From Buddleja alternifolia (Eukaryota; Streptophyta; Magnoliopsida; Lamiales; Scrophulariaceae): a DNA stretch of 64,000 nt. Each line of letters opens with the position of its first letter. Within the stretch, counting starts at the first letter, position 1. This document shows, in pieces, positions 11,874-23,542 of the stretch. The DNA lies in the NCBI GenBank assembly GCA_019426215.1, contig CM033402.1:20651104-20715103 (forward strand). Reading direction: 5' to 3'. The position numbers and the translations under genes are program-made. The notes below the pieces were generated by a model. That model was not told the DNA's origin, searched no databases, and saw only the letters and a program-made list of their open reading frames with translations.

Positions 11874-12311
11874 ATGGCACCAAAGAAATCCTTAAACATT
11901 GCTGAAGATATCATCAAGGTCACTGAGGGCCTAGTGGTGGACTGGAAATACTTATATGATCAGAATGAGATCCCGATGAAGGACATTCTGGACTCTGTCA
12001 CCAAGGTTAGCCTCTAGACGTTTCTCACAAGATACACCTATTACTTCTCTGATGAAGTTGTGAATTCTGGAAGAAGGCTAAGCTTTCCGAGGATAAGAAA
12101 TCTATTTCCTGCTCCTTCTCCTTTCCTAAGAAGAATTTTATTCGAACGTTTATTCTCTCTACAGAATCCATCGCCAAGAACTTGAAGTTAGCAAATGAGG
12201 GTGGGGCTTTGGAATCCATCTCTGCAAGTCAGATTGAAGTAGTTTGGGCAAATATTCGTAATGATGAAGTAATGAATTTAAGCCAAACTTTGATAAGAAG
12301 AATATTCTGCC
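11874..12311 (+). pseudogene. Sirevirus env-position gene, N-terminal part (element D)
   Basis: The start is the ATG in AAAATGGC at 11,874, after a CT-rich leader. The protein opens MAPKKSLNIAED and contains VVDWKYLYDQNE, matching the start of the env-position gene in element N (61,244, with a V-N-W-E-Y-L-F-D segment at the same place). A stop follows at about 12,015, and similarity continues in other frames to 12,311, where copia element C is inserted. The continuation is at 28,947. No signal peptide or membrane segment is seen. The family resembles the 'putative plant transposon protein' group found in the env position of Sireviruses; its biochemical role is unknown. Confidence 0.65.
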
Positions 12312-13787
12312 TGTTAGGAATCCTATGAACAAAAAGCGCAGTGGAAATAGAAAGGATTCCTAGAGTTGAATCACTTTAACGTAGGTTTGATGATTTTCAA
12401 GATTTTACGAAAAATAAACGAAATCAAATACCTTATGGATATGTTAAACTGCAATTCATTTTACAACAACTCTTGTCAAAATCTTGTCTCTAAAGCTTCA
12501 AGCGAAACAAGTCTTCAAAAGCTCCTCGAGACTCTCCTTTAAACGAGGGTCGACGGCTAGCAAGAGTGAGGGGAGAGGATTTTTCCTTTTCTTTTTGTGT
12601 ATTGTATCTAGAATTAGGTTTAGCTTGTCAGTTTGAGGATTAAATAATCCTCAAACCCTAAACCTAAGTGGAGCACCTCCTAGGCCCTTAGTGGATGCCT
12701 ATGATGAGCTAAGTTGGCCCAGTCAACTTAGTCCATCTTTTAATATATATATTTAATTCAAATTCAATTCAAATTAATATATATAAGATTAATTAATTAA
12801 TTAAATTCAAATAATTTAATCTAATTAAATATTTAAATTATTGATTTACCAATTAAATCAATTCTTCCTATTTAAATTATCTTTCTAAAAGATAAATTAT
12901 TTGCACAAAAAGATATCTTGCTTATTTCTTATAGCGCGAACTTTAGGTTCATCTCGATTGGCAATGGAAGGATACCAAAGGATGTAAGTGTCACCTAGCC
13001 AGTCCCGTGGACTCAAATCGTAACCCTAATCGAGTACAAAATGATTGCATCATTTACGAACCTCTGGATCATAAATACCGTATGAGTATAAGCCCATCAC
13101 TGATGTATCTTGATCAAATGGTTTATGTCAAACTCACAATACTTGATACTGTGCATCAGATCATAGCATGATGAAATTGCCAAACTACCCTTCATGTCAT
13201 ACATGAGTTAGTTTCATTGCTTTGGCCAAATACTTATAATTTTATTTGCCTATGATCGCACATAATACTTTCTTGTTTACTATCGTGACAGTGAATCCCA
13301 TCTTGACAATCACTTCACAAGTGGTACTTGATCATGATCCCTCAGGTCTAATGCTCACGCATACTATTTAATAGTCCCTGAGTAAATACCCATGTGATTG
13401 GATTACTACGAGCTGTGTTCGAATATATCAATTCCATTGATAAATCTATGACATGTGCTCTTACTATCCCATAGTATTCGACTGGCACTCTTTGTCAGAG
13501 CATGTGTCATACACGTCCAATCTTATTGCCTAATTAAGATTCCTTGACTTACGAACCCTTTTAAGTGATCAGGAGTCAGACGCTCCCCGTGCTACTTCTT
13601 TATTCCATAAAGGGCAAAGATTCAACCTTGATTCACATGGACTGCTTGTTCAATACTTATTAATGCCATGAAGCTTTATATGAACAAAATAATAAATGCC
13701 TTTTATTAATGATAAGTTCGTACAACATAATTAGATACCCTATACAATCTATTTGTCCTCATTAGCATTTAGGGTATATACCTAACA
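12312..13787 (-). repeat. 3' LTR of copia element C
   Basis: This is 1,476 bp, starting TGTTAGGAATCC and ending CCTAACA. It is collinear with 27,558-28,941 and, in the opposite orientation, with solo LTR G (40,501-41,990). An AT-rich stretch lies at 12,740-12,900. It is slightly longer than the 5' copy, which lacks part of the region around 12,850-13,030. Confidence 0.9.
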
Positions 13788-13800
13788 ATCTCCCACTTGC
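13788..13800 (-). other. Polypurine tract of copia element C
   Basis: On the minus strand the sequence immediately before the 3' LTR reads GCAAGTGGGAGAT. This is the plus-strand priming PPT typical of plant copia elements. Confidence 0.8.
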
Positions 13801-13814
13801 ACTCAATGCTAATT

Positions 13815-14516
13815 GCTATGGTATCTAATACCCATCTTCTCAAGATGTTTCTTTAGCACCACCTGTGCCAATGTCTTAGTGAGTGGGTCAGCCACATTGT
13901 CCGCTGAGGCTATTTATTGCACGGCAATGTCACCTCTTCCAACAATTTCTTGAATAATGTGATATCTCCTCTCTATGTGTTTGGATTTGTTATGAGACCT
14001 TGGTTCCCTAGCTTGCGCGATGCCTCCATTGTTGTCACACCAAAGTGGCAACGAAAGCTCCACACTAGGAACTACTTGATGTTCTGCTATGAACTTCTTA
14101 ATCCAAATAGCTTCTTTGGCTACCACGTATTCAGCTTCAGTAGTGGAATCAGTAATTGTGCTTTGGTTGGAACTATTCCAAGACACTGCTCCACCGTTCA
14201 GAGTGAATATGAACCCAGAAGTGGGTTTTCGATCATCAATGTCAGATTGAAAATCTGAATTGGTGTAACTGTCCACTTTCATTTCTCCATTTCCATATAT
14301 GAGAATCATATCTTTTGTTTTGCTTAAGTACTTCAAGATGGACTTCATGACAATCCAATGCTCTTTGCCCGGGTTAGCTTGAAACCTACTCACCATTCTC
14401 ACAACATAAGCAAGATCTGATCTCGTGCATATCATTGAGTACATGAGACTTCCCACTGTTGAGGCATAGGGAACCGTGCTCATCTCTTTTCGATCTTCCT
14501 CACTTTGAGGACTCAT
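13815..14516 (-). pseudogene. Copia RNase H (element C)
   Basis: A 200-codon frame encodes the end of RT and the RNase H domain: S-L-M-Y near the start, then V-S-W-N-S, TEAEYVVA, WCDNN and HNKSKHIERRYH, in the usual copia order. Similarity continues past the stop at 13,914 to about 13,815 (A-D-P-L-T-K-T), so the true C terminus lies beyond a premature stop. The protein would remove template RNA during reverse transcription. The frame overlaps the RT frame by a few bases in a different phase, indicating a frameshift near 14,515. Confidence 0.85.
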
Positions 14517-15260
14517 CTTTTAGAGAGATGAATTCCATGTCTCATGGGAAAAAGACCTCTTTTAGAGTTCTCCATCCCAAATCGCTTTAGAACTTTCTCT
14601 AAGTAGAGGGCTTGGGAAAATCCTATCATCTTGTTTGATCTATCCTTGTAGATGCGAATTCCTAGGATGTAGGTAGCTTCTCCCAAATCTTTCATGGAAA
14701 ATGTGCTTGAAAGCCATGTCTTAATCGAAGCTAGCAGACCTACATCATTCCCTATAAGTAGAATATCATCTACATATAGCACCAGGAATGAGATCTTGCT
14801 CCCACTAACCTTTTTGTAGACACATGTTTCATCCTCGTTTTTGATGAAGTCATAGCTTCGTACTTCTTCACTAAAACGAAGGTTCCCACTGCGAGAGGCC
14901 TGCTTAAGTCCACAAATAGACTTATTCAATTTACAGACCTTATGAAAATCCGCATTTGATATGAAACCCTTGGGCTGTTCCATATAGATTTCCTCCTGGA
15001 GGAACCCACATAAGAATGCAGTTTTCACATCCATTTGTTAGATTTCATAATCTAGGTATGCAACTATGGCAAGTAGAATTCTAATGTATTTGATCATAGC
15101 TACAGGTGAAAAGGTTTCCTCATAGTCAATGTCCTTCTTTTGACTATACCTTTTCGCCAATAGCCTGGCCTTATAGGTGTCTACCTTGCCATTTGGACCA
15201 ATCTTTCTCTTATAAATCCATTTTCATCCAATAGGTACAATACCTTTGGTCCATCTGTAA
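14513..15260 (-). pseudogene. Copia reverse transcriptase (element C)
   Basis: The 173-codon frame starting at 15,034 has DVKTAFLCG, QPKGF, CGLKQA and the catalytic YVDD in FLVLYVDDILL (about 14,765-14,776), then SMKDLGEA and ILGI, all hallmarks of copia RT. Upstream RT sequence continues to about 15,260 in other frames with stops. The YVDD aspartates are intact but the polyprotein is not. It would act in cytoplasmic virus-like particles. Confidence 0.87.
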
Positions 15261-16438
15261 AAGTCTAAACTTGGTTCGAATACATCGAATCCATTTCTAC
15301 TTTCATAGCTTCATGCCACTTTGCAGAATCCATGTTCGTCATTGCTTGGTCATAGATAGAGGGATCTTCTCCATGGTTTCCTTCCGCTACTTCATACAGA
15401 TTATGCTCTCCTTCACGTTGAGATACTCTCAGCAGACCTTCGCGTTGACGGCTGTGTCATTGCTGGTTCCGGTTGGGTCTCTTGAACAATGTCTTCCAAA
15501 GGAAATTTATTCTGTTTTTCTAGAACAATTTTTCTAACAGTTCCACCTTCTCGAATAAATTCTTCTTCGAGTAAGATCACCTATAAAGCTACGATGATCC
15601 TTTGATCATCATGAAGCTAGAATAGGTATCCCATGGAATCCTCGGGATAACCAACGAATCGTCCTTTCAAGGACATAGCCTCCAATTTCTCTGCCTTCGT
15701 CTTTTTCACGTAAGTTAGGCAACCCCATATCTTTATGTGTTTCAGATTAGGCTTCCTTCCACTCTATGTCTGATACGGTGTTTTAGGAACAAATTTCGAG
15801 GGACATTTGTTCAAGATGTGAGTAGCTGTGAGCAGCAAAATCTGTGTAGCAGAGCATGGATCGAACAGTGTCTAACAGGGTTCGGTTCCTTCGCTCTGCT
15901 AAGCCATTTAAGTGGCTGGAGGAGTAATCTGTAACAGTATGCCATGTTCTCGTAAGAACTGGTCAAATTCGGCACTCATATATTCACCACCACGGTCAGA
16001 CCGAAGTGTTTAGATATGATGCCCGGTTTGGTTTTCGACTAAAGTCTTGAATTCAATGAATTTGTCAAGTGATTCAGACTTATACTTTTTTAAATACACA
16101 TAGCCATACCTAGAATGGTCATCGGTAAACGTTATGAAGTACTGAAAACCACCGTGGGCCACATTTCTAAAAGGGCCGCACACATCAGTATGAATCAATC
16201 CTAAGACCTTAAAGGCTCTTTCCAAATTCCCTGTGAAGGGGGATTTGGTCATCTTGCCTTGAATACAAGACTCATAAGTGGGCTAGGGATCCCATCTCAA
16301 TGACTCTAACTTGTGTAGTCTATGTTCCCCGACATGACCTAATCTTAAGTGTCATAGTTGTCTTAGGTTCGTATCATGCAAATTGCACTTTTTTGTTATA
16401 GCATTAACATTGTAATTATTTTGGACATTAACATAATA
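15261..16438 (-). pseudogene. Copia integrase and linker (element C), broken
   Basis: The frame at 16,010-16,252 encodes the integrase core start: H-T-D-V-C-G-P-F, then the catalytic-region FTDDHSRYGYVYL. Further integrase and C-terminal linker sequence lies between 15,261 and 16,010 in several frames broken by stops (for example the E-Y-M-S-A-E-F and retroviral-like zinc-linker region near 15,720-15,990). Integrase inserts the cDNA into the chromosome. The region between 16,253 and 16,438 is pre-integrase sequence with stops. Confidence 0.8.
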
Positions 16439-16757
16439 TCAACCATTTATTAAGGATGTGTTGCCAACACATATATTTCTAAAATAAATGTCACAAGAAT
16501 TGTTTATAAACGAAAATAAATAACCCTTCCTGACCAAAACAAGAATTGAAACAATATTCTTAAGCCCATTGAGCAAAACAAGACAATCATCTAAATGTAA
16601 ACAATGTCCAGACAATAATTTAATAGAAGTGGTCCCAATGTGTGTGGCTGCTACACTATGTCCGCTGCCAACATTGATCATCACTTCATTGTTCTCCAGC
16701 TTCTTACTTCTTTCCAACTCCTGATTCAAAACACATATGTGAGCACTAGCTCCAGAG
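16439..16757 (-). pseudogene. Copia protease/pre-integrase, distal part (element C)
   Basis: Translation on the minus strand gives a C-terminal aspartic protease and GAG-pre-integrase segment with G-S-G-H-S, then L-L-S-G-H, then L-V-L-L-N-G-L-K-N-I, collinear with copia polyproteins. It joins the DSG catalytic motif that lies on the other side of the hAT insert (17,493-17,510). The insertion therefore splits the protease immediately after its active-site triplet. Confidence 0.7.
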
Positions 16758-17490
16758 TAGGGGTGTTCATCGGTCGGTTTACTAACCGAACCGAACCGGA
16801 ATTTCGGTCAACCGAAATTTCGGTTTTCCGAAATTCCGGACCGAAAACCGAACTTTTTGGGTTCGGTTACACCGAACCTGGCCAAAAAAATAAAAAACAA
16901 AATTGCACCTATTTTTTTCATTTTTTTTCTGAAAAACCTGCTAAATTAGATCCCAAATATTCACCACCAAAAGACCCATATAAATTCATTTACTCCACTT
17001 GGCAAAACTCCACAAATGAACAACATATTAAAATAAAAAAGAAGCTACCAAATTGCAACCTCATAATCTCATGTTCTTAAGCCGGTGGCCGCCCGAAGCA
17101 GTGGCGGCAAAAATTGATGGAGAAGACCGACGGTGGAGGGCTGGAGGCAGAAGTGAGGGCTTGACCGCGTGAGGCGAGTTGAATCTGAAGCAGAAGTGAA
17201 GTGAGGCAAAGAGGGGTTTTCAGTTTTCCAATTTGAGTTGTTGACTGCTAGTGTTGAACAAAAGACATTTTTTTATACTTATCAAAGACTTTTATTGTAT
17301 TTCTAATTAAGAAAAAAAAATTATATAAACCAAACGGTTTTTCGGCTCGGTCCGGTTAACCGAATCTGAAAAATCGGACCGAATTGAAAACCGATTTTTG
17401 CAAAAAAACAAAAACCGAAAACCTAACAGAAATTTTCGGTTCGAACTGAAATTCCAGTTTTCGGGCGGTTCGGTCAATCTGTGAACACCC
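16758..17490. mobile_element. Non-autonomous hAT element inserted in copia protease
   Basis: A 733-bp element is flanked by the 8-bp duplication CTCCAGAG (16,750-16,757 and 17,491-17,498). The termini are TAGGGGTGTTCA and, inverted, GGGTGTTCACAG. Subterminal CCGAACCG/CGGTTCGG repeats lie on both sides. The 8-bp duplication and these termini fit the hAT superfamily. There is no transposase; the 146-codon frame at 16,640-17,080 runs through repeats and is not a gene. The right terminus is a few bases shorter than the left. Confidence 0.85.
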
Positions 17491-17498
17491 CTCCAGAG

Positions 17499-18340
17499 TC
17501 TAGAATCCAGGAAGTAGAAAAACTATTAATAGAACAATATGTTTCTAAAATATTAAGTTCTATACTTGAAGCTATCTCCACTTTCAGCTTGGGGCAGTTA
17601 CGTTTCCTATGTCCCATCTCACCGCAGTGAAGACATGTGTCTGTCTTCTTTGGACCCTTTGTCTTAAACTTCTGAGTTTTTGTAGCTCTGGGTTCTCTAA
17701 TGTTCCCAGTCAATTCAGTATTATTTGAAATAATAGGAATCTTGAATGCACCCATTTTTTGTTCATTCGTTGTTGTGCAATCATCAGCATGCTCATAAGT
17801 ACTGAGAGTGATACTTCAATGTCATCTATGTCAAAATTGATGATAAAATCCGAGAAGAATCTTGGGAGTGATTGGAGAATGAGGTCCACTTGAAGATGGA
17901 AATCCATGTAGAACTCCATAGACCGCAACCTCTCTAACATCGAGATCATCTTCAAAACATGATCTTTAACGTCCTCAGGATCTCTCATCTTTGTGTTGAA
18001 CAACTCTTTAAATACATAATATCTAACAGATTTTTTGTGTTCCCCGAACAACTCCTCCAAGTGTAGCATGATTGATTTAGGACTATTCATATTCTCATGC
18101 GTACGCTGCAACTCGCCACACATGGAGCTCGACATATAATCCTTGACTCTACGAGCACCAAAAACCCAATCCGAGTATGCCATTTTGACCGAATCATCCT
18201 CGTTGATCCCATACCTCGGTGATCGATCTAATTCCAACATCTACTCGAGATTTTCAACATTGAGGACAGTCCTCAGTCCTCTGTTCCAATCAGAGAAGTT
18301 TTATTTATTCAAGACATTCTTTTTTGAAGCAAAACTTTGA
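17499..18340 (-). pseudogene. Copia gag with CCHC zinc knuckle and protease start (element C)
   Basis: The frame at 17,710-18,240 encodes the helical gag (UBN2-type) domain with LHLEELF, RDPEDVKDHVLKM and LPRFFSDF. The overlapping frame at 17,474-17,755 continues with the nucleocapsid knuckle CLHCGEMGHRKRNC (C-X2-C-X4-H-X4-C) and the protease motif SWILDSGG. A frameshift lies near 17,730. Gag-like sequence extends upstream of the ATG to about 18,340 through a stop, so the native start is lost. The product would form virus-like particles and bind the element's RNA. Confidence 0.87.
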
Positions 18341-19597
18341 GTGGGTTATTAACCATTTTGAGAGAGATTATTTTGTACCCAAGTAAAATTAGGACTTTAA
18401 TTTGACTTGGCTCCCACTACATTTTTCGAACCATTGCACTCCCACTGCAATGAATAGAAATCTTGTTGGACAGATAGTGAGTGATTGAGTTCTTCAAAAT
18501 TTTCAACGAGTTGCAATCTGTTTCGATATATGGCTCATTGGAATCTTTGAAGTGGCGTTCGACACCAATCAGTCCAACTGATGGTTCCATCTTACTTTTG
18601 GCTCATGGATCACTTAACCCCAGCCTGTAACGGAATATTGGTGGTAATCCATCTAAGTACTTTCCCATCAACTCCTATCGATCTAGTAGTTGAATCTCAT
18701 CTTGCAACCTGTAACGGTATATGGGATGAGATTTGCTTCGACCAATGGCATCAAATGCACTTAGAGAGATTTGAACTATGAAATTAGTGTATGACCACCA
18801 TTAGTCGGGATGAAGCCATACATAACTCATAATTCCATCTCTCAAAGTTTGATAGAGAGCCAGGATATCCTAAACCCTTTTCTTACTTAGTATCTTTAAT
18901 TCAGGAGAATTTATTAATTTTATAAGGCCCCACTTTACATTAATTTATTACGCTCATATGTGGAATAAAGCAAATTGAACGATACAATAATAAAAAAAAA
19001 CCTAGTAATTCTATCATCATGCATTCCATGGACATTCTAGATTGGTTTAAGCCAATAGACCAATCAGGGGATAGGGGCCTATATCAAATCTAATCTTGAT
19101 AAGCTCAGGGCTCCAAGCTGTATAAGGTCCTACTCCTACTTACATATTTAGAAGCACCCTATTCATGATTCTATCAAAAATAATATACAACCAGGCGGGC
19201 ACAAACCGACCCATTGCAACCTAGATAATACAAAGCGGTAAAAACCCTAAGTCCATGGGATGCATCCACCAAAACATACATAAAAGCATGTAAATAAACT
19301 ATTCAAAATTATGTTGACATTAATTTTAGATTCGAAAAAAAATTCACATTAATTAAATCCAATTTAATTACAAACGGATGAATTTAATTTCAATTTAAAA
19401 ATAAATAAATAAATTTAATTTATTATTAAGAACTAAGTCTCACTTATTCTTAATTATTTTGAAAACCCAATTTCAATCATAAATGAAAAATAAATCTAAT
19501 TTATTGAATCGCCTAGTGGAATCATAAACTAACTCTAATTAATTTATTATTAAATCCAAATTAATTATTAAATCTAATTTAATTTTAGAAAAACAAA

Positions 19598-19752
19598 ATC
19601 AATTTTAATAGGGTAAATGATTATTTAACAAATTTGGGTTAAATTTGTCTATTGGGTCAAACCCAATATATATATATATATAAATCAATTTTAATAGGGG
19701 AAAGGATTAATTAGCAAATTCGGGTCAAATTTGTCTATTGGGTCAAACCCAA

Positions 19753-19787
<35 letters not shown>

Positions 19788-19862
19788 CAATTTTAATAGG
19801 GGAAAGGATTAATTAACAAATTCGGGTCAAATTTATCTATTGGGTCAAACCCAATATTTATT
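19598..19862. repeat. Three tandem units carrying a TTGGGT-CAA-ACCCAA hairpin
   Basis: The unit 'aatcaattttaatagggg...gggtcaaa' recurs, with the hairpin ATTGGGTCAAACCCAAT starting at 19,651, 19,737 and 19,839 (spacings 86 and 102; the difference is (TA)n length). Each unit ends in a TA microsatellite. Confidence 0.85.
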
Positions 19863-19907
19863 AATATATATATAAATAAATATATTAAATATATATATAA
19901 AATAATC

Positions 19908-19946
19908 GCTGGGCCAGGCCGAGCAGCTCGCTTGGCCTGGCCCAGC
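19908..19946. repeat. GC-rich 17-bp stem hairpin at the Athila insertion point
   Basis: GCTGGGCCAGGCC-(G)AGC, loop AGCTC, then GCTTGGCCTGGCCCAGC forms a 17-bp stem with one mismatch inside very AT-rich DNA. Its last six bases, CCCAGC, are also the proposed target duplication of the Athila element. Confidence 0.75.
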
Positions 19947-22900
19947 TGTCCCCTCTCGCACTCGGCTGCGCGCTGGGCCATCACAGCTGGGTTTAGCCAA
20001 GTGATAGAGTCGAGAATTACTTGTTTTATAGTCCTTTAGTTGTATGATTTTCATAGAATTAAGTATGATTTTATACCACATATGTGTGTAATCTGTCTAT
20101 TTTGAGTATCTAGGTATAAATCATAGCATTTGAGACGACAAGGATGAAAGCAGCAGAAAGATGGAATTTCAGAGCAGAAAGTCGAAGAGTTTAGCGTTCG
20201 AACGTGGAACATCGGGACATGTGAATGTTGAGAGAGCTTACACCTGAACGTTGGAAGATGTTATGCACGGACTCCAGGAAGCCTAACGTTTGAACGTTGA
20301 AGTCGGCAGAACAGTTTTGGAAATTTCAAAATTCTACACTTACACGGACTCTTCTCAAACCACTCCTATAAATATAAAGTGATGCAGTAGGGTTAAAGAG
20401 CAGCGTTTTTTAGAGTTATTCTCCAGCAATATTCCGTCATTTTCATAGAGAGTTAGATTCAGGTTTTAAACTTTGTAATTCTTCATAAAAGTAGAGGAAA
20501 CTTGAAGAAACAAGAAGATTTTCTACACAGTTATAGGGAGTTTTTGTTATTTGTTTCTTACTTTCATGAATACTTTAGTTATTTTTCATATCATTATGAG
20601 TAGCTAAATTTGTAGACTAAGGCCATTCTTAGGCCGAATTATGATTCTTGAGTTATAAAAATATTTCTTGTATGAATGATTTATATTGCTTTGTGTTATA
20701 ATCTTGTTCTCAATGTTTAGTGTGTCTAGCCAACATATTTAAGATCTAATGGTTAATTTATCTGTTTGAGAGAAAGTAAATTAAGGTGTAAGAGGGATTT
20801 ATAACATCTTCTAAGTTAGTTGATGCAAGGGATAACTACATACTCCAGATGTTGTTAGTCGAGTTTATTTGGAGGGATAAATCTGAATTAATTTGGGAAA
20901 AATTCTGGTGTGTAATGCATGCAGTAGAGATTGTTACAACCAATCTAATGTAGGTTATCATGAGCGAGGGATCTGCGTGATAATAATATTAAGGAATTTT
21001 TCACCTTAGCAATATTTATCCGAAATACGAGAATACTGATATAACAAAAATTGATTAGTTTGTGTCGACGCATGTGTCTTAGTTGTTTTTATTCATTGGT
21101 TTTCACATACTTTTAATTATTGTTTTTAATAGTTTATGATTTATTTTTCTTTAAGTTTACAATTGCTTGAGTTAATTTACTATTTTCGCTATAACACAAA
21201 TCTCTGTGGGTTTTCGTGCACACGATCAGTCCTCTTGTTGTTAAATACACGATTGAGTTTTCGTTGAAAGAGTTAGGTGCCCGGTGCGCCATTTGTAGGG
21301 CATAGTAGCCGACTCTTTAAACAGTCTTATATTGTATCTTGTCAAGTAATTTAATAAATGACATTTTCTTCTTTATCTTATCATTCTATGCAATTAGATA
21401 AAGTCCCCTAGATCACTCTTAACCTATGAGATGTGTTTGGTATCGGGGATGCCAATCATGGAATACATCTCTAAGGTTGTGGTCTTAAAGATGTTCCAAG
21501 TCATAGAATCATTGAGATAGGGATATCAATAACTCGTAAAGACTTGCACGTACAATGCACACTCTTGGAGAGTGTATCCTATTCCATGGATACTGATACG
21601 GTGTACATCAGTGCATGTATGTGGGTTCTCGTTGGGATCGAGTAAACTGAACAACCCCGCCGAGATTCCATATTGGAGTCAATGTCGAATTTGGAATCTC
21701 CTCGGTTACGTAGGCATAAGATTGATCCTCATGACTTGAGGCACCATTGGTCGTCTCGTGCATCGCCCACTGTACTTAGATTTGTCACACGATTCCAGGT
21801 GAGTCATAAAGTGGGGCATATTGGGTCCAGTCTGGTTATGTACGGAGGCGCGTGAGTGCCAAGAAAGAATCCGTCACTGATCATTAGCATCGGCGCATAT
21901 CCTATGTACTTCACAGTGTATTGACCATGGGAACCTCCGGCCGGAGTAGTATCAATAAGGAGGAGCAGTGTTTCCTAGCTTGATTGATAAATTGGTCAAT
22001 GTCACTTAGATCGATATACATAGAATCGAGTTACTGGGATTTCGACTGACATCCAAGTCCTAGATTCGATCGAGATATTTGATGGAAGGATTTTACTTAT
22101 GCGAAAATCGTAATGCGAAAAGGTCACCTAATAATCGTTCATGGCTAGGTCTTCTTGGCGCGTGGCTAGTACTAACCTTGATTTGTAGGAACCATGAATT
22201 AATCGGTAATTAATTCTTGGTCGGATTAAAATTCTTGGAGTAATTAAATCTAGCAATGAAAATTGCAAAGGCACAACGCGGTTGTGTTCTTACTACTACT
22301 ACATGAACGAACCTACAATGGAGTTACACACTTACTCAAGAAAGTTCAATTGCTATGTGAATATTAATCCGGTTTAGGATTAAAGTGAAATTGATTAATG
22401 AGATTAATTAATTAAGTGGAAGACATTTTAATTAGTAGGCTTGGGAAAATAATTTTTCTATTAATTAATCTTGGAGATTAATCATTAACGGAAATTATTA
22501 TTATCCGGGAATATATTTAAGCTACTAATTTTACTATTAATTAATCATGAAGATTATTTAATTAACAAGTCTTGGAAGAGTTGGGAGTCATTTTAATTAA
22601 GTTGGACTTAATTAAATGAAGTCACAAGAGTGAAATTCAAAGCTAGTCAAAGTTTGACTTGTAATGTTTTTTAAATGAAGAAGAAAATGAAAAATATTCT
22701 CTTACACATGTGGTGGTAGTTGAGAATGGAATGGTAGGTGAGAATGAGGTGGTAGGTGAAGAAAAACAAGTCTTCTACTCCACCTAACACCATATGGCCA
22801 AACATTGGTGGCTATAAAAGGAGGTGTTCTTGCTCTCATTTAAAACTTGATGAAAACTTAAAAAGAAAAAAAAGCTTAGAGCTTAGTTCTTCATCTCTAG

Positions 22901-23417
22901 ATTTTTCTAGCTTCTCCTGTGATTCTTGAAGACTTTCTTCTATAGAACTTCTTCTTGAAGATTAGTTGTAAAAGATTATCTTCCATAGATATTTCTTTTA
23001 GTAACTCTTCTTGTCTTCCACCTTTCACTACATAGACTCCATTTCCTTAGAGCATATATCTAGCCAATCTTTTGCTTAAGGTATGAACTTACTTGAGGTG
23101 TGTCCTTGTAGAGGCTTCTTTCTTTAGGAGCTTATGGTGGTTTGATTCGAACCCCTCCATGTTGAGGTGAGGATTCGAAAATGAGAGCCAAAGTTTTTGG
23201 TGTGGTTTTCCTTGTGTTGTGGTTTTACACCCTCACTTTAATAAAACCCCAAATCTTGTAATCGGTTTAAAACCCCTTTACTCGTATTAGTTTTTGTTGT
23301 GCATTACTTTGACCCCCTAGCTTGGGATGCCGATATATATGTGTTTTATATACTTTATTTCTTCCGTTGCGCCGGCATCGCTTGTGGGGGCATACCGATC
23401 CTAACATTCGTGCATCA
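19947..23417 (+). repeat. 5' LTR of Athila-type element, interrupted by solo LTR L
   Basis: It contains a TATA box (CCTATAAATATAAAG near 20,366-20,380) and a long stretch (20,725-21,264) shared with 26,610-27,165. After the 2.1-kb solo LTR it resumes at TTCGTGCATCA (23,407-23,417), immediately before the primer region. LTR length without the insert is about 1.3 kb. Confidence 0.65.
21265..23406 (+). mobile_element. Solo LTR L (copia-type) inside the Athila LTR
   Basis: A 2,142-bp unit begins TGAAAGAGTT and ends ATCCTAACA, with the 5-bp duplication TTCGT at 21,260-21,264 and 23,407-23,411. A TATAAAA box lies at 22,813-22,819, followed by a transcript-leader-like region. Segments such as 'actgaacaacccc' and the '(c/g)atggaata' area align with the LTR of element K (36,303-38,380, opposite strand), so the two belong to one broad copia LTR group. 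No coding sequence. Confidence 0.88.
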
Positions 23418-23423
23418 AGTTTT

Positions 23424-23440
23424 TGGAGGCGGTGTCGGGG
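23424..23440 (+). other. Athila-type primer binding region
   Basis: TGGAGGCGGTGTCGGGG follows 'catcaagttt', as in Athila elements where the site reads TGGCGCCGTTGCCGGGG. Several bases have drifted. It marks the true 3' end of the 5' LTR at about 23,417. Confidence 0.7.
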
Positions 23441-23542
23441 ATTTGTCTGTTTGGGCATAGCTATTTTAATTCAAGCTTTTCTTATTTTTAGTTTTAATTC
23501 TACCTTTGTTTTACCTTTTCGTTTGATATCTTTTTCAGATTT

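Larger units (their letters stand above)
18341..19946 (-). other. Leader of copia element C, left part
   Basis: This is non-coding sequence between gag and the nested Athila element; the right part of the same leader is 27,174-27,543. It becomes very AT-rich after 19,300 and contains three tandem copies of a hairpin-bearing unit (19,598-19,862) and a GC-rich hairpin at its right edge. No ORF has family similarity. Confidence 0.6.
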
